A DNA stretch of 64,000 nucleotides from Albifimbria verrucaria (GCA_020081605.1 JAHREC010000013.1:3472001-3536000), one strand, 5' to 3'; positions 11,345-23,923 are shown, counted from the stretch's first letter. The notes: generated from the sequence alone by a model not told the origin. Numbers and translations are program-made.

Positions 11345-13026
11345 ATGACCTTCTGGACTGCGCCTTACCGAGCCGAGGGTGTTGAGCGTGACTCGACCTT
11401 CTACTGGCGGGAAATGGACGAGGATCAGGGTGAGGCTTCAAATGACTTTTTGGTCAATATGTCGACTTCGATGCAGAAGCAGCCGCCTCAACCGCAACCG
11501 CCACCGGTCATCCAGGCAACCCGCCCATGTCCAACATGCAAGAGTCCCTACTGTTCGACCAGCACCACGACGGCACCGGCTCTTCTGGGGTCTCTACTGC
11601 TGACGAAATTGACTTCCTCTCCAGCAGTTCTCAGGCAGGCCCAACCGTCTCGTCCGTCTGTCATGACATCGATCCAAACAGCTTGGCGGTCAAGGCAGAG
11701 CACCAGGTAGCCAACTCTCATCATTACGAGGTTATGGAATACACTGGAGATTGCGCTGTATCTGATACGGAGCTCCCACCCTGGGAGACATCACCCTCCA
11801 GTCCCCCAAAAGAAATATCGGCACCAGTATTCCATCAACAGTCCCTTCGCCTCCCAGAACCACAACGCAGCGAAAGACGAGCAGATTCGTCGAGGCATTG
11901 TCGTCAACCATCCGCAAGGCTACAACCATCAGGAAGAGCCGAAAGCCCCTTCCAGTGCATCAACCAAGAGTTGGTTCTCCAACTCTTGACCAGCCACCTA
12001 AAGCCTTGAAGCCACAAGCTGCAGGGACGGGTGTTGCAGTAGGCGGCATGCCCGTTTCGCCCCCGAGCCAGGTTTCATTCATGGCTACTGCGACGATCCG
12101 TTTGGTGAGGCTCATCCGCCCCAACAGGCCTCCCCGATGAGATACTATAGCCAAAATGGCCTCAATACTCCAGCGGATACTCCGGCTTTGGGTATGATCA
12201 AGAACGAGCCTATGGACATGTCCACACAAATGCCCCCACATCGTGGCCGCTTCACCAGATGGCGCTGGCTTCTGTGCCTGACCAATGGGCCGGTAATGAA
12301 TTTGTTCCAGGGCATGAAGCCGGATGGTGGGATTACCACCTTTTGAGCCAGCAGGCAAGTTTCGAGGATCCTAGCAAGCATACCGGCGTCAACATGGCGA
12401 TGCACGCCCAACAGGCGGGCCTTCCTTACGAATACGCACCACTTCCAGACCCGAGCGCGGGCGGTCTTATGATACACATGCCTCAACCCCAACCGCCACA
12501 GCCTACTGTCAGTGAGATTGCTGTCTCCGGCCCAACATATCTACCTCCATCGGCGAGACAAATCCCGGCGACTGAACGTCCGCACCGTGCAGGACCTCGC
12601 GCCCCGTCCTCTGGCACACGACATAGAAATATGTCGAGTTCGCCGATGAGGAAGACTCGGGGCCCGCGCACCTTCTGCATCACCTACGCCCGTCCAATCT
12701 CGACACAGTTCAGGCGGCTCAATCTCATCGGTGCGGAGCGCTTCCGGTCGACTCCCAGCAACCATGCCTGGCACACCTTGTAACGTCCGCAAGCGTCGAC
12801 CCCGCGAGCCTAGTAGTAGTGGTGGGATCGAGTTTGTAAACTTCACTTCCAACGATGGAAAAAAATAATGACGGGTGTTGCTCCGAGCGGAAGCTCCAAG
12901 ACGAAGGCACGCCGTGAAAAGGAAGCCCAAGAGCAGAGCCGACGGCTCAGTGAAGCAGCAATGAGGCTCGTTGAGGCAGCTGGTGGTGATGTGGACAAAC
13001 TGGCGGAACACGGTTTCGCATTCTAA
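11345..13026 (+). CDS. wetA: Developmental regulator WetA (frame-broken in this assembly)
   Basis: WetA controls the late phase of conidiation, spore-wall maturation and spore metabolism, downstream of AbaA in the central regulatory pathway. The N-terminus carries the family signature (FWTAPYR, then FYWREMDEDQGEASNDF). The C-terminus carries the conserved basic block: EFVNFT, then TGVAPSGSSKTKARREKEA, then RRLSEAA and AAGGDVDKL, ending with TAA at 13024-13026. The coding sense moves through all three frames, with apparent 1-nt losses at T-run 11447-11451, C-run 11843-11845, T-run 12073-12075, near 12251 and in the A-run 12859-12865. A different change (one extra or two missing bases) lies near 12659. 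Repaired length is about 560 aa, normal for WetA. The start is the ATG giving MTFWTAPYR. No intron is needed. Confidence 0.9.
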
Positions 13027-15114
13027 GACTCTCCGGAGCTTCCCAATTTTTATTAATCTTCCGCATAGCAGAAGGACGATGTTATTTTCCATTAATGTGG
13101 TGGTTTAACGTGTGATACAAAGGCAGTCCTTCCGCAGTCTCGCCCACTTGGGCTTAGGGATTATACCATTACGGTTCAGCGTTTTCAGGCATTCTTTGTA
13201 TAACATTGGTTTCTTTTTGTTACTTCATTTCTACCAACGATATTTTTCAACCGACAACGAGCGTGTTGCGCACTTTTTCTCCTTTCCTTTGTACGAGTAC
13301 AGTTTAATTTACGGCAGGAGTTCCAGAAAAGCAAGCATGTACCAAGTCGCTCGAGTAAAAGAATAGGAGCTCTTCCGGTAGTTTGTACTCAAATGCCATT
13401 ACTAGATACCATCACATATACATGACCCTCTCGCTCATCGCACATAGTTCAACAGCAGCGCCGTGTCTACACCCTCTCCCTCCTGATCCATCAAACAGTC
13501 CAAGGATCAAGCTCCAGCTGAGCCTTCAGAGCATGGCCTGCCTAGAGGGAAGTGGGCGAAGACCTGCTTAGTCCACCTCCAAAGCTCTCTCCCCGCGAGC
13601 TGGCCAAGGCCAACATGCATCTGCACCATCTCCAAAGGCCCAAGCTGGCCCCGTCTAAGCGCACCCGACCCTCCCATACGAGAACCAGGCCCAGCCCCTT
13701 ACGAGGAGCAGAAGTCGAAACAGCCGCGCTCCCGTCACCGCTATGTAGAGAACACGGCCCCAAAAAACTGGGAACACTCAACCGTTCATCTTGTCTCGTC
13801 TCGTTCTCGTTTCGCTTCAGATTCCACCGGGCGTATGCACCGCGGCCCCCATCCAGGATCTCGCACATTGCCCTGCATTTCTGTGGCGCGAGTTCGTCTT
13901 GTCTGTTCAGCATAACCCGAGGACTCGGATCCGAGGTGACCAGGGCCTCGACAAAAGAACTAAAGAATCCACCTAGGCTTGCGGTGAGATAGGTCCAACG
14001 TACCTCGTATGGAGTCGAGTTAACCGCCCGCGCCTCTCTTCCCAAAATATCATGGCTCCCCGCTCCAGCTATCCACAGGCGCGATGTTCTTCGGGATGAC
14101 GGGGGTATTCTGGGGAGGGGGCAGAAACAGCGGGGTGGACGGGAGGATGACAGGGGGAGAGGAGCGCCTTATTCGCGATCCCGCCCGTTGAGCTGCAAGT
14201 ACGGCTGCGGTCCGAGCCACTGCGCCTACGACAGTGTCCTACTTTGAGCGATCAGCGCCCCCTGCTCGCGTCCCTTTGCAGCAACATCTTACCATTGTGA
14301 TGCTTCGCCTCTCCCAAACTAGAAACAGCGTCTGTCCAAAAGTAGAAAGAAAACAAACGTGATATATCCGAGACTATCAAGATCTGTGAGCTGCACATTG
14401 TGAAACATTGTCCAACCCCGCGGCTGAAGCTGGCGAACACTTCATCTGGCCTCATCCAACATCAAACACGAGTTTCCAACCGAGGCATGTAGGCACGTGA
14501 ACATTTGTTTATAGAGTGTTGGTAGATACTCGTGGTCCCTTGAAACCTATCCCGTAGGTCGACTCCCTCCTCTCCAGACTTTCTTTCTTCTCCCTCTCTC
14601 TCTCTCTCTGCCTCATCCTGATGATCGTTTGGTTGATCTCCAACCAAACATCAACAGACCCTGACTAAATTTATAGAGGTACTAAATCCATCCCTGCTAC
14701 CCCTTCCACTATGCAGTGTATATATATACATATCAAGTTGACACTCGTACAAGGGCACGGGATTTCCAGGTTCGCCAACGCCGGTCTCACCGCAGACGCC
14801 ATCGTCATGCTGATCGAGCCAGATCAAAATCAAAATCGAAAACAAAAAAACCAGATGGTGATATAAAACCAGACTCTCAATGCTGTGTCGTAGATAACCA
14901 AGTGAACGGCTTGGTAGGTGAAGACATACTCCAAGCCTTGTTGGTATGATGGTAGGAGTTGTGTGCTAGGGTGTAGCACCACTTGACTCTGCACACCAAA
15001 CAGTGGCTTGGCTTCGGGTTTTCGGCCTCCATAAGGGCTCCCCAAGGATAGGAAGAAGGCTTTAATATATAATTATCGTGAGAAATATGAAAAACCCTCG
15101 CTTAGAGGTAGTGC
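13027..15114. other. 2.1 kb intergenic region between wetA and the Flc gene (convergent 3' ends)
   Basis: It holds the wetA 3' UTR (AT-rich, 13027-13420), a GC-rich stretch at 13540-14060 that is open on both strands, a CT dinucleotide tract near 14585-14605 and a short TA tract near 14716. I recognise no gene. The mutually overlapping open frames at 13542-14045 look like a composition effect. Confidence 0.5.
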
Positions 15115-17399
15115 TTAGTGGTCGTAACCGGCACCACGCTGCCAGGGACTATGTTGTATCTTGTCAGCATGTGCATGTGCAATGTCATATAGGTGGATGG
15201 GCTTACCTCGCGTTGTTTTGCGATCGGGAAGCAGCCGGGCTAGCGTTGTTATATGAACGCTGCTGGCTGAGACTTGATGAGGAATGGTTGTACGGGCTCG
15301 GCGAGGCTGAGCGGAAAGGGCTCTGTGGTCGTTGACCGCCAGCAGGGAAAAGGGGCATCGACGGGTTGACTGGCGATCGAGGGCCGCCCTGAGCACCGAG
15401 CATGGGGTAGCCAGCGCTGTCACGGTCAGAGCGCGACTCGTTGTCATCCTCGAGATCAAGCTGAGACTTGTATCCAGCCTTGTCACCTCGGGCGGTGGCA
15501 GCCAGGGCATCAAGCTCTGTCGTAGTAGTCAAGTGAGTCTGAGACTTCATGAAAGAGGCACGATCATCGGCCATGAATTGGTAGCGGGCATCGGGGTTCT
15601 TGCGGAACAGGGTAACCGTGGTAGAGATGATGACCATGAGCAGCAGGATCAGAGCGAAGGCGGCGTTAAGGACGAACAGGACGACACCGACGATACCAAC
15701 AACCAGGCCGGGGGCACCAAAGACGTTGGTGAAGATGAGAAGGAAGATGGCGTTGATGAAGTTGATTGCGCAAATGGCGATGTTGAAGGAGTTGGTGCTC
15801 TTGTCCATCCATGGTCGCAGGACGGAGGCACCGACCAGAGCGATAGCCTCGACAACAATGAGGCCTACAGCCTGGGCAATGCCGCTACGTTGGCCAAAGG
15901 CGATGAACATGGCCCTGATGAGAGTATAGACCAGGACAGGGACAATGAAGTAGTAGGCAGAGGCACGGAACTGAATGTACAGGAAGCCCCATCGGTTCAG
16001 AGCCTGGGGGTCAGAGAACAGGATGTAGGCGGGGTTGCGGTGCATGGCCACGGAGCGGCGAGCGATGCGAATGATCTTGCTGGCACCCCAGCCGAGGGTG
16101 AAGCACATGCTGACCAGGAAGAAGACGGCCAGGACAACCAGAGCAGGAGAGTCGTTCTGGGTGAACTCCCAGAGACAGAGAATGGTCATTTGAGGGAAAC
16201 CAATCAGAACGACACGGAAGAGAATGCCCTTGAGAACAGTAAGCCATCCGTTGCGGAACTCGGCAAACTTGTCGTTGTTCATCCACCGTCTCTTGGCCAG
16301 CAGCTCACACACACCCTTGAAGCCCGCCACGGCAATAATGGTCAGAACAACGAAGATGCAGAAGAAGGTCAATCCAGTCATGAAAAGATTGGTGGTCTCG
16401 ATCTTAGCCCTGAAAGCCACACGTTGGATACCAAAGACAATAAAGGTGCCGGTCTCGGACTTAACGTTGGCACGCTTCGCAAGTGTGCTAACAGCTCGGG
16501 GCAACATGGCCGCACCACGGTTCATGAGGCTGACACCGGCATCAAGACTTCGCTTCTGAACCTGAACTGAGACGGAGCCGAGAGTGGCGAAAATGTTGGA
16601 CGCATCACCGCCAGTAGAACGCTGGTACCAAGTGAAGATATCCTGCATCCAGCCAACACGAATGATACCCATGGACCACTGGAAATCTTGGGTCCAGGAC
16701 TGAACGATGGGAGGCAGACGGACGCCGGTAAGACCAAGGATAGCCTGGTTCTGGAAATAACCGAAGAGAGACAGCGAGTTGGCGGCAATGTGAGCGGCAG
16801 CGTTGGCATAACCGAGTCCGGACAGGACGGCTGAGGACATCAAGGCCAGACCGGCAATGATGGCGGTAGCCCACTTGACACCCAACAGGTCGACCGTCTT
16901 ACCGTTGGAAACATTGCCCTCTACGCAAGCAAGAGACTCCTGGTGTCGGACATGTTGACAAAGATGCGGAACGTGGCATCGAGATCGGGAACGGTGTAGG
17001 CAATGGCGGGGATAGCGTCGAGCTTAGGGACATTGGGAAGTTGTACTTGAGCGGGATCTTGGCCGGAGTCATTGGGCACATGCCCTTGAGGCCACCGTCG
17101 GTTCCGGGAAGAGTGATGTTGCAAGGGTCGAACTCGAACCTGGTGAACTCGTGACCATAGGCAGAGATGGCGATGTCAAACTTGACCTTGCCCTGAACGG
17201 AAGAGGTGGCAGCCATGTCAATGCTGGCAGTGTTGTTGTCGGGGAAGTAGTTGAGGTGGAAGTAGCTGGCGGTGAAACTCGAGTGCTGCTGGCAAGAGTT
17301 AAGCGAGCTGGTCGAAAGCATCCTGGTACCTGAGGCGAGCGAGACCATCGCTACCAAGCAGGTGAGGAGGGAAAGCGGCGGACTCGAAAGCGACCGCAT
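15115..17399 (-). CDS. Flc/TRP-like membrane protein (ML-like domain plus multispanning TRP domain)
   Basis: This belongs to the fungal flavin-carrier/TRP-like family, implicated in ER or plasma-membrane transport of FAD or ions and in cell-wall integrity. The ATG at 17399 opens a signal peptide (MRSLSSPPLSLLTCLVAMVS). A luminal ML-like domain with paired cysteines follows, then a long multispanning region (for example SLSLFGYFQNQAILGLTGV) and a cytosolic Ser/Pro-rich tail. The 3' end is spliced: intron 15206-15149 (GTAAGC, branch GCTGAC, ACATAG) joins the tail to a last mini-exon encoding SPWQRGAGYDH, stop at 15117-15115. Without splicing the frame stops at 15203. Two apparent 1-nt losses in the N-terminal domain, near 17035-17037 and 16939-16940, split the frame. 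Length is about 740 aa. Confidence 0.9.
15149..15206 (-). other. 58-nt 3' intron of the Flc gene
   Basis: The donor is AG/GTAAGC, the branch point GCTGAC and the acceptor ACATAG/T. Removing it turns the early stop into a short final exon coding SPWQRGAGYDH. The intron is phase 2. Confidence 0.85.
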
Positions 17400-20300
17400 C
17401 GTGACTGATTTCCGAGAATACCACAAGATAGACGGGGTTTCGAATCGGGAAGTCGACCGTTAATGGAGGACTGTTTGATGAATAGTGTGAAGGATGTTAC
17501 GATCCTATCGAGTTGAACGTCGCGTCGGTGCAATCGAGTTAAGGTGACAATCGGATCCGATGGGAGACGTCAGGCGACGATGGTTTCGCGGTTGGTGATT
17601 GTCGAGAGTATGTGTCCACGAGAAGACGGCGAGGAGTACAGGCGAAGATGCGAGAATTAAATTCAAGCCGACAATCCACAAGGGTCAATCAATGCCGCTC
17701 GTTTCGAGTCGCAGGCGAGAGGATTCTGGCGGGCGTCTAGGGACGGAAATAGGAGGAAGGCGGATACAGAACAAAGAAAAAAGAAAAAGAGAAAGAAAAA
17801 CGGCGGCGGAAATCAATCAAACTGAGCGAGCGTAGAGACGCAGATCGAAAATAGGTCGTCTCTGGCGATGGGCGGACACGAGGATAGGAAAACGAAGGAG
17901 ATGGAGAGGAGACGAATGTATGTAGGAATGATGAAAGGGAGTGGTGATGCAGAGCGAAGGAAAACAGGGCAGGAGAGTAGCAGCAAACCAAGGAGCGGAA
18001 GGAAAGGCAAGGTACGTACCAGCCCGTATTTCTGGGGAGGAGAGTGAGAGGGAAAGGGAAGGGGGCGTGCGCGTACAGCCAAAAGAAGGGAACTGGCGAA
18101 GTCCCTCTCCTGCGTACACGCAGATTGAGCACACAGAACAGACCAAGACAGGGGTTGAGCGACTAGCTGATTGGGTGGAGGGCAGGGCAGGCTCGAGGTA
18201 CCTCATATTACAAGTCGCCGAGATCGTATCGGTAGCGCAGGACTCCGGGGCTGTGCAGTACCTTGGCGCAGGCTTGGTTTGTCCTGGCATGACATGTACC
18301 GCAGGCTGGCCAGGTCATGCAGGTGGATGTGGCATGCCGGGTTGAGGCTAACAGGAGCTACTTTAGGACCCCTCTTACGAAGCATGGCGCTAGCCTGTTG
18401 CATGCCATTTTCGTACCTTCCCCATGCCTTAACCTTACTGAGAGGCCATGTTGTTGCTGGCTGTCAGGACGGGAAAGGCAAAGGAAGGGAAAAATAGAGC
18501 ACACCTAGGCGACGCAGTGGGAAGGCTAGGTACCTGGTAGCCACGGGTACCACCAGGTATGCGCGCCGTCACGCAATGCCTCAGAGCGGCATTCCAAGAC
18601 AACTAGGCATTTATTCACGGGCGTTTGTGTGAGTCTTTTTTTTTTACATGACGTAGACGCGGCAGACAAACTGGAGAGACGAAACCGATTTGAAGAAAAG
18701 CGCCAGAAAGCAGAAATAGGGATGTGCGGGAACCGGCTGGTCCTGATCAGATCGTCACAGTCCAGCGTTTCTGTGTCGCTGATCTATCCGCGGGTTGCGA
18801 AACCACCAGCGGGGCTACGGCGTAGTGCAGTAAAAGCAAAATGGCTGGCTGGGGCGCTGGAGTGTAGGTGAGTCCCTACCTGTAGTAGGAGGTAGGTAGG
18901 TACCTAGGTAGGTACATGGCGGTACATGAACATCACAGCACTAATCGCCGGGGTAGCCGTATTTGTGCCTCCTCGTATTGTATCCCTCTCACTGCCGTGC
19001 TTCGCCGTGAATGAGACGAGTACTGTATGCCGGCAAAAACCGAAATAAAAACGAGAGCATACGATGAGGCTGGTCCACCTGCGCCTCTTCCAAGCCAAGC
19101 CGGATATCCGTGTATATATGCTGAATGAGGATGGCGAAGAAATAAAACAACTCATCATGTTAACGCATCACCTGGACTGGGACGACCCAAACACGACAGC
19201 ACCTGATGGAGACGAATGATTACCCGATACGAAAAACACAAGACAAATACGGACTCAAGAGGGTCACCTCGCCTACGATGCTGTATGTGATAAGCGCCGT
19301 AATTCAGGAGGGAGCATGACTGACTGGCCAAGAGCGTTTTCAGGTGGTGTCTTGGGCAAACTACTAACCTACGGTACGTACGGCGAGAACCAGCCCCTTC
19401 CCTTACCTTACCTTGCCTTGCCTAGCCCTGTGCGGTCCCCCATTCGCTCCGTTCCAGCCAGCCTGTCGCTGTCACCATCACTTCTTCGCCGTTGCTTGGT
19501 TGGTTGGCTGGTTGCTGGCTGACTGGGCTGGGCAGCGTCGGCCATGGCCTTTGCCTATGCTTGGTATGATTGTTGGCGCTTGCGTACTTCTGCTCTCTGC
19601 TACGGTCGGCTCTCGTCATGATTAAATGTCTTGTCCCTTTCGCGGAGATGAGATCATGACACGGGCCAAGAAAAGGACAAGGGAGCCAACTCCATGGTTG
19701 TGCGCGTTGCCGGCAAAGATCCAATCATCAGAATCACCAGAAGCAGACAGCAGCACCGCCTCGCTCGTCCGAAGAGGAGAAAAACACCAAAATACCAAAC
19801 GGCGACGTGCCGAAGCTGCCGTTCCCTCAAATTCAAATTGCCTGATGGAGACGGGGATACCCATTTTCCTAAGTTTGGGTACTGTTTGATGAGATTCGTC
19901 ATCCCCACCTGAAAATTCCGCAGCACAATCCTGGTCGCTTCTGGGGTCTTAGACTGATCTTCTCTGACATGCACGTTTCGCTGCTGCTTCTTGGACTTAC
20001 CCTACCCCCGTTTCACAATCACTGCTGCTGTGCTGTGCTGTGCTCTGTGCTCTGTGCTGCTCTGCTGCATCATGCATCCATTGGCCTTGGCTTTCTCTTG
20101 ACGTACCTTGGCTTCATCTCCAATCCATGTGGTCCTTCGATCGCCCTTCCATCGTGCTCCAGTGAAACCCACCATCGTGGTGATCAGCGCAACCTTGACC
20201 GGCTGCTTTATTTGCGATACCCTTGTTGCGAACCCAGCCGTGAGCCATGGAGCACAAGCCCTTTCGTCTGACAGCTTACGTAGGTAGGTACTCTGTAGGT

Positions 20301-21301
20301 AATCTAGCTTTCAACTATTGTTGCCAGATGCAGTTGCTCGTGAGACACCAACTCGCAGACAAGCTTTTTCCACACACCTTCTTCCGCTTCTTCCATCGAT
20401 GACAGTCTCTCAAAGTCTTTCTCTCTCTACTCCCTCTCTGCCTCTCCTCCCTTCCCTTCCCTTCCCCACTAGTGCACAGCCCTCGTCCCTAGCTGCCGTC
20501 TGATGCAGACCCAGTCTGACCTCTGTGTTGCTCTAGCGAATCTGTTTCCTACTCGTAGCAGCCGTTGCCTTTACTTTGCCGTCTCATGGGCGCGCGTCGC
20601 ATCACATCTGTGGCATGCCATGTCTCACAATTCATGTGTCCGCCCCTCCCTGTCTCCCTTTCCCCTCTGACTTGTTCCTTTTATTGTGCATTGACGGACG
20701 GGCCCCTCTGGTGTCAGTACGGTCCATGGTTGAGAGTCGACGCTCCACCTTTCGTGAGCTAGGGCCAGGAACCCGTGTCATCCAGTCTCATGTTCGTCTG
20801 ATGCCTGCGCTTGTGTTGTGCGAAGTGGCCGTGTATGGTAAGGACCGTCGCTGCGCTGAACCTGTCCTGCGCACAGATGCCAGCCACTACCCTATAGCTT
20901 TCGTCAGCTTTGACTTGGAGCAAGCAGGTACTGTATCCAACTATCGCAATCAATACTTGTGCAAGTTATTGCTATTTACAATATGTCTGTTTTTGGAACG
21001 TGTATTACTTGGTGTTGGTTGTTGTGACTGCGCCATCAGAAGTCCCATAGAGGGAAAGCACCCATGCATGCCTCAGCCTCCATACAGGTATTACCAACGT
21101 TCTCGCAACAAACTGCCTTTGTAAAGCAAGCCCTCGCGCATCGATGATCTAGGACTAAACATATCACACGTGGATGGTAAAATCTTACTTGACAGCCCAA
21201 AAGGCCGAGTTCTCATTGACATATTGTGTCTAGCCCAACCGGAACGCCCGACATCCCAAATCCAACACCAATGCTAATATGCTAACACAGAGCAGTGGCT
21301 A
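17400..21301. other. 3.9 kb intergenic region upstream of Flc
   Basis: The first kilobase is purine-rich (AAAG/GAAA tracts at 17755-17815), probably the Flc 5' leader and promoter. GGTAGGTACC-type palindromic repeats occur at about 18890-18916 and 20279-20300. Simple tracts lie at 19400-19430 (CCTTA/CCTTG), 19497-19530 (TTGG/CTGG) and 20030-20075 (TGCTG). No convincing coding frame was found, although many short open frames exist. Confidence 0.5.
18885..18916. repeat. GGTAGGTACCT-type palindromic repeat cluster
   Basis: The sequence aggtaggtaggtacctaggt is followed by further aggtac units. Related clusters recur in other intergenic spaces of the window and in no coding exon that I noticed. 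Confidence 0.8.
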
Positions 21302-23923
21302 TCAGCCAGCACCCGTGTACTCCAAGACATCCCACTGATCGTTCCACGGTTGGTTTCCTGGCAGAAACTTCTTACCGTGCTTATACTCCTCAATTAATTC
21401 CTCCTCGTCCACGCCGCAATGCGTCTTCCTGTCTCGACCCATGAACCAACCCAGACCGTAGGTTTTCTGGCCCTCGGACAGCTTCTTCATCCGCTCTGCA
21501 TTGCTCATTTTCTCCGTTCCTACAAAGTCGTAGAGCATCTTGCTCTGGTGGATGAATGCCAGAATAGCGGCAATCGTGCTTGGTTGGCGCGGCAAGAACG
21601 GGTGTCGTCGACGGAAGAAAACAGTGGTTGCGACAACAGTCATGTAAACCAGTATGAACATGGCAAGACTGAACGAAAGATAGAAAGACATGACTGTTTC
21701 TTGACCTGAATTAATAAGGTGACTCGAGTCGTGGTGGTGACCCTTATTGTCTTTGTCGCCGATTCGGAAGTTTTGGCCGTCAACAGTCGCCAGACCAGAC
21801 ACCAGGATGGTTAGGAACTCTGTCATGACACTTCCAAAGCCGACCAAGAAAACGAGTATGTGGCCGTTCAATAAGGCGCGGATTGGAAGATATCCGAATG
21901 GCAAGGCAGTGTAATCCAGACCAAGTGTCCTAGCTGGTGCATGTCGGCCGGACAGAATATAGTAAGGTTCCATCATTCGTACTGCCGTCTCCATAGCGTT
22001 CCAAGACAGCTTTAAGCAAACGGCCAGCGCTGTCACAAACCAAGGCGCTCTATCGGTAAGTTTATCGGCTGGGGAGAACAGAAATGCTGGTATGAATCCC
22101 GCAAAGAGTAAAAGGCCAACGATAAAGGGAATACTGCCTGCAGGCCGGAGCATGAGGGGATGAGGATTCTGAGATGCATAATCATCCTGGAATCGATCCC
22201 TATCCTTAGAGGAAACAGGGTTTTCGTCGTCCGGGGCTAGCGACGAATTTCGCAAGGTATAGCGGTGGTGCTTCAGCTGCTGGTGAATGTCCTTTGGCGT
22301 CGCAGTATCCATACCTTTGAAATCCATGAGGATATGACTCACGACGGCCATGGAAGCAAGACCGGCGATACCGCGAACATCAGCAAGCAGGCCGGAACGG
22401 CGACTCTGCAGCAGATACAGCAGGCCACAACCAAGGGCAGCGCATATGGCAAGCGTGCTGCTCAATAGATGTGTCCAAGTCTCCGAGAACTGTATGGCCT
22501 TGACGCCATCTGGGTTCCTCAAACGCTCCTCACGACTCGGAGTCAGGATGACAGATGCGGCAGCGAACGTGGGGACCAGAGAAATGGACAGCGTGGTGGC
22601 AATTGAAGACACTGCCACAGCGTAGTGCCCGAGTTTCAGCGCCTGAAAGGGGCGCAAGAAATTGAAGCTGGTGACATAATCAACGTTGATTGACTCGGCA
22701 GCGAGAGCGCCGCCTTCTTTAGATAGTTGGTAATAAGCCTCCAGACGGCGGACCTCGAAATCGAGGAACTGCCAGAGCACGCCGTAAACGACGGCGGACA
22801 GAGTAGGCGCGAACTTGACAGCAAAGTATAGGCCCGGTTCTACTTCGTCGGGAGAGCGAAATGTGATGATGGGTGTTTTTCGGAAACGAAGAAATAACAC
22901 TTCCTGCATGACACCGAGCGCAATGGATATCCATACAAGCATCACCAGGTACGGCCAGCGCATGGAGAAAGGTTTCCAGTTGGGTTGGGGGTAGAATATT
23001 TGCGCCGTCTGCTCCTTGGCAGGCATTGTGGCCTGCCGGCCGAGGTTAGACGAAAGAGAGTTGGATCCTTCCATGAGGCTCAGATCGGCTGCGGCGGCGC
23101 CGTCGCCGTCTTCCAAGATGACTTTGATGACCTCACCTCGCCGGTTGGCTTCGTTTTGTCCCACGTGACGGATTGTCTCGGCGCGACTGAATTGCTTTGA
23201 GTTCCTCAACGACGTGCGACTGAATCGCTTTGAGTTTCTGGTCGAGAACTTCCTCGTGATGGGAGAGGTGGGCGACGCTAACAGGTCGGCGTCCCGTACC
23301 GTGGTGTCAGGGCGAAAGCCTTGGCCGAGGCCGCCGGTAAGAGTCCCCTTGGCCTCCTGCTCCTGCATGTTCTTGAGGAATCCTTCGTCGTGGGACGTGA
23401 ACGGGCCCATGGTTGTGGTGATGTCGAACGGCGGCGGCGTGTCCTGGTCATCCTCGGCAATGGCCTCGTACTTTGGCGCCCATCCTGTCGGAGCGCCGTT
23501 GCGCAAGAGAGAAAGATCATAGTTCTCGTTGCTGGTTTCAATGGGCACTGGTCCATATGGGCTTGTCCGTTGGCTATATGGCGGCAAGTCCACCGGTGGG
23601 CTTTGAGCGCTCAATGGGCTGTACAGACCACCGCTGTCCTGGGAGAAGGCAGCTCGCCAGGAAGAGGATGAAGGTGGCGGCGACGCAGGGCCAGTGGCAT
23701 AGCCGACGTTGCCATGACCTGCATACTGAGACTGTACCGATACGAGCGACTCACGGCCCCGCAGCGGTGGGTTTGCAGTGTCTATCACGGAACTATTGCC
23801 GTAGTGGCCGGGGCCAAAGTCGCTCAGATCAGATATGTTGGAGGCTTGGTGTTGAAGCGGGCGAGGAGTCGAGGATGGCAGCTGCTGACTCCAAGAGCGC
23901 GCTGCATCGTTATTGGAGTCCAT
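21302..23923 (-). CDS. DUF3433 multispanning membrane protein (SPRAY-like), 873 aa
   Basis: One intact frame runs from ATG at 23923 to TGA at 21304-21302. The first 300 residues are hydrophilic and Ser/Pro-rich with arginine-serine clusters (KFSTRNSKRFSRTSLRNSKQ). The remainder has about eight to ten membrane segments in two halves (for example WPYLVMLVWISIALGVMQEV and PFIVGLLLFAGFIPAFLF). Both halves have the pattern typical of the duplicated DUF3433 family, whose Neurospora member is linked to the spray colony phenotype, as I recall. The biochemical role is unknown; cell polarity or calcium homeostasis has been proposed for the family. It is the longest frame in the window without an indel, which shows that base errors are not uniform. 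Confidence 0.85.
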   Translation of the reverse strand: MDSNNDAARSWSQQLPSSTPRPLQHQASNISDLSDFGPGHYGNSSVIDTANPPLRGRESLVSVQSQYAGHGNVGYATGPASPPPSSSSWRAAFSQDSGGLYSPLSAQSPPVDLPPYSQRTSPYGPVPIETSNENYDLSLLRNGAPTGWAPKYEAIAEDDQDTPPPFDITTTMGPFTSHDEGFLKNMQEQEAKGTLTGGLGQGFRPDTTVRDADLLASPTSPITRKFSTRNSKRFSRTSLRNSKQFSRAETIRHVGQNEANRRGEVIKVILEDGDGAAAADLSLMEGSNSLSSNLGRQATMPAKEQTAQIFYPQPNWKPFSMRWPYLVMLVWISIALGVMQEVLFLRFRKTPIITFRSPDEVEPGLYFAVKFAPTLSAVVYGVLWQFLDFEVRRLEAYYQLSKEGGALAAESINVDYVTSFNFLRPFQALKLGHYAVAVSSIATTLSISLVPTFAAASVILTPSREERLRNPDGVKAIQFSETWTHLLSSTLAICAALGCGLLYLLQSRRSGLLADVRGIAGLASMAVVSHILMDFKGMDTATPKDIHQQLKHHRYTLRNSSLAPDDENPVSSKDRDRFQDDYASQNPHPLMLRPAGSIPFIVGLLLFAGFIPAFLFSPADKLTDRAPWFVTALAVCLKLSWNAMETAVRMMEPYYILSGRHAPARTLGLDYTALPFGYLPIRALLNGHILVFLVGFGSVMTEFLTILVSGLATVDGQNFRIGDKDNKGHHHDSSHLINSGQETVMSFYLSFSLAMFILVYMTVVATTVFFRRRHPFLPRQPSTIAAILAFIHQSKMLYDFVGTEKMSNAERMKKLSEGQKTYGLGWFMGRDRKTHCGVDEEELIEEYKHGKKFLPGNQPWNDQWDVLEYTGAG

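Noticed and set aside
13542..14045. Long open frames on both strands (minus 167 aa, plus 146 aa)
   Set aside because: The two overlap almost exactly, are driven by GC-rich composition and contain low-complexity Arg/Ser/Pro; no motif, no splice signals, no family resemblance.
15332..16570. 412-aa open frame on the plus strand
   Set aside because: It is antisense to the Flc/TRP-like gene; composition (Asp/Glu/Gly/His rich) is the usual mirror of a membrane-protein exon.
20576..21124. 182-aa plus-strand frame
   Set aside because: Cys/Arg-rich without pattern; it lies in a region with many overlapping frames and microsatellites.
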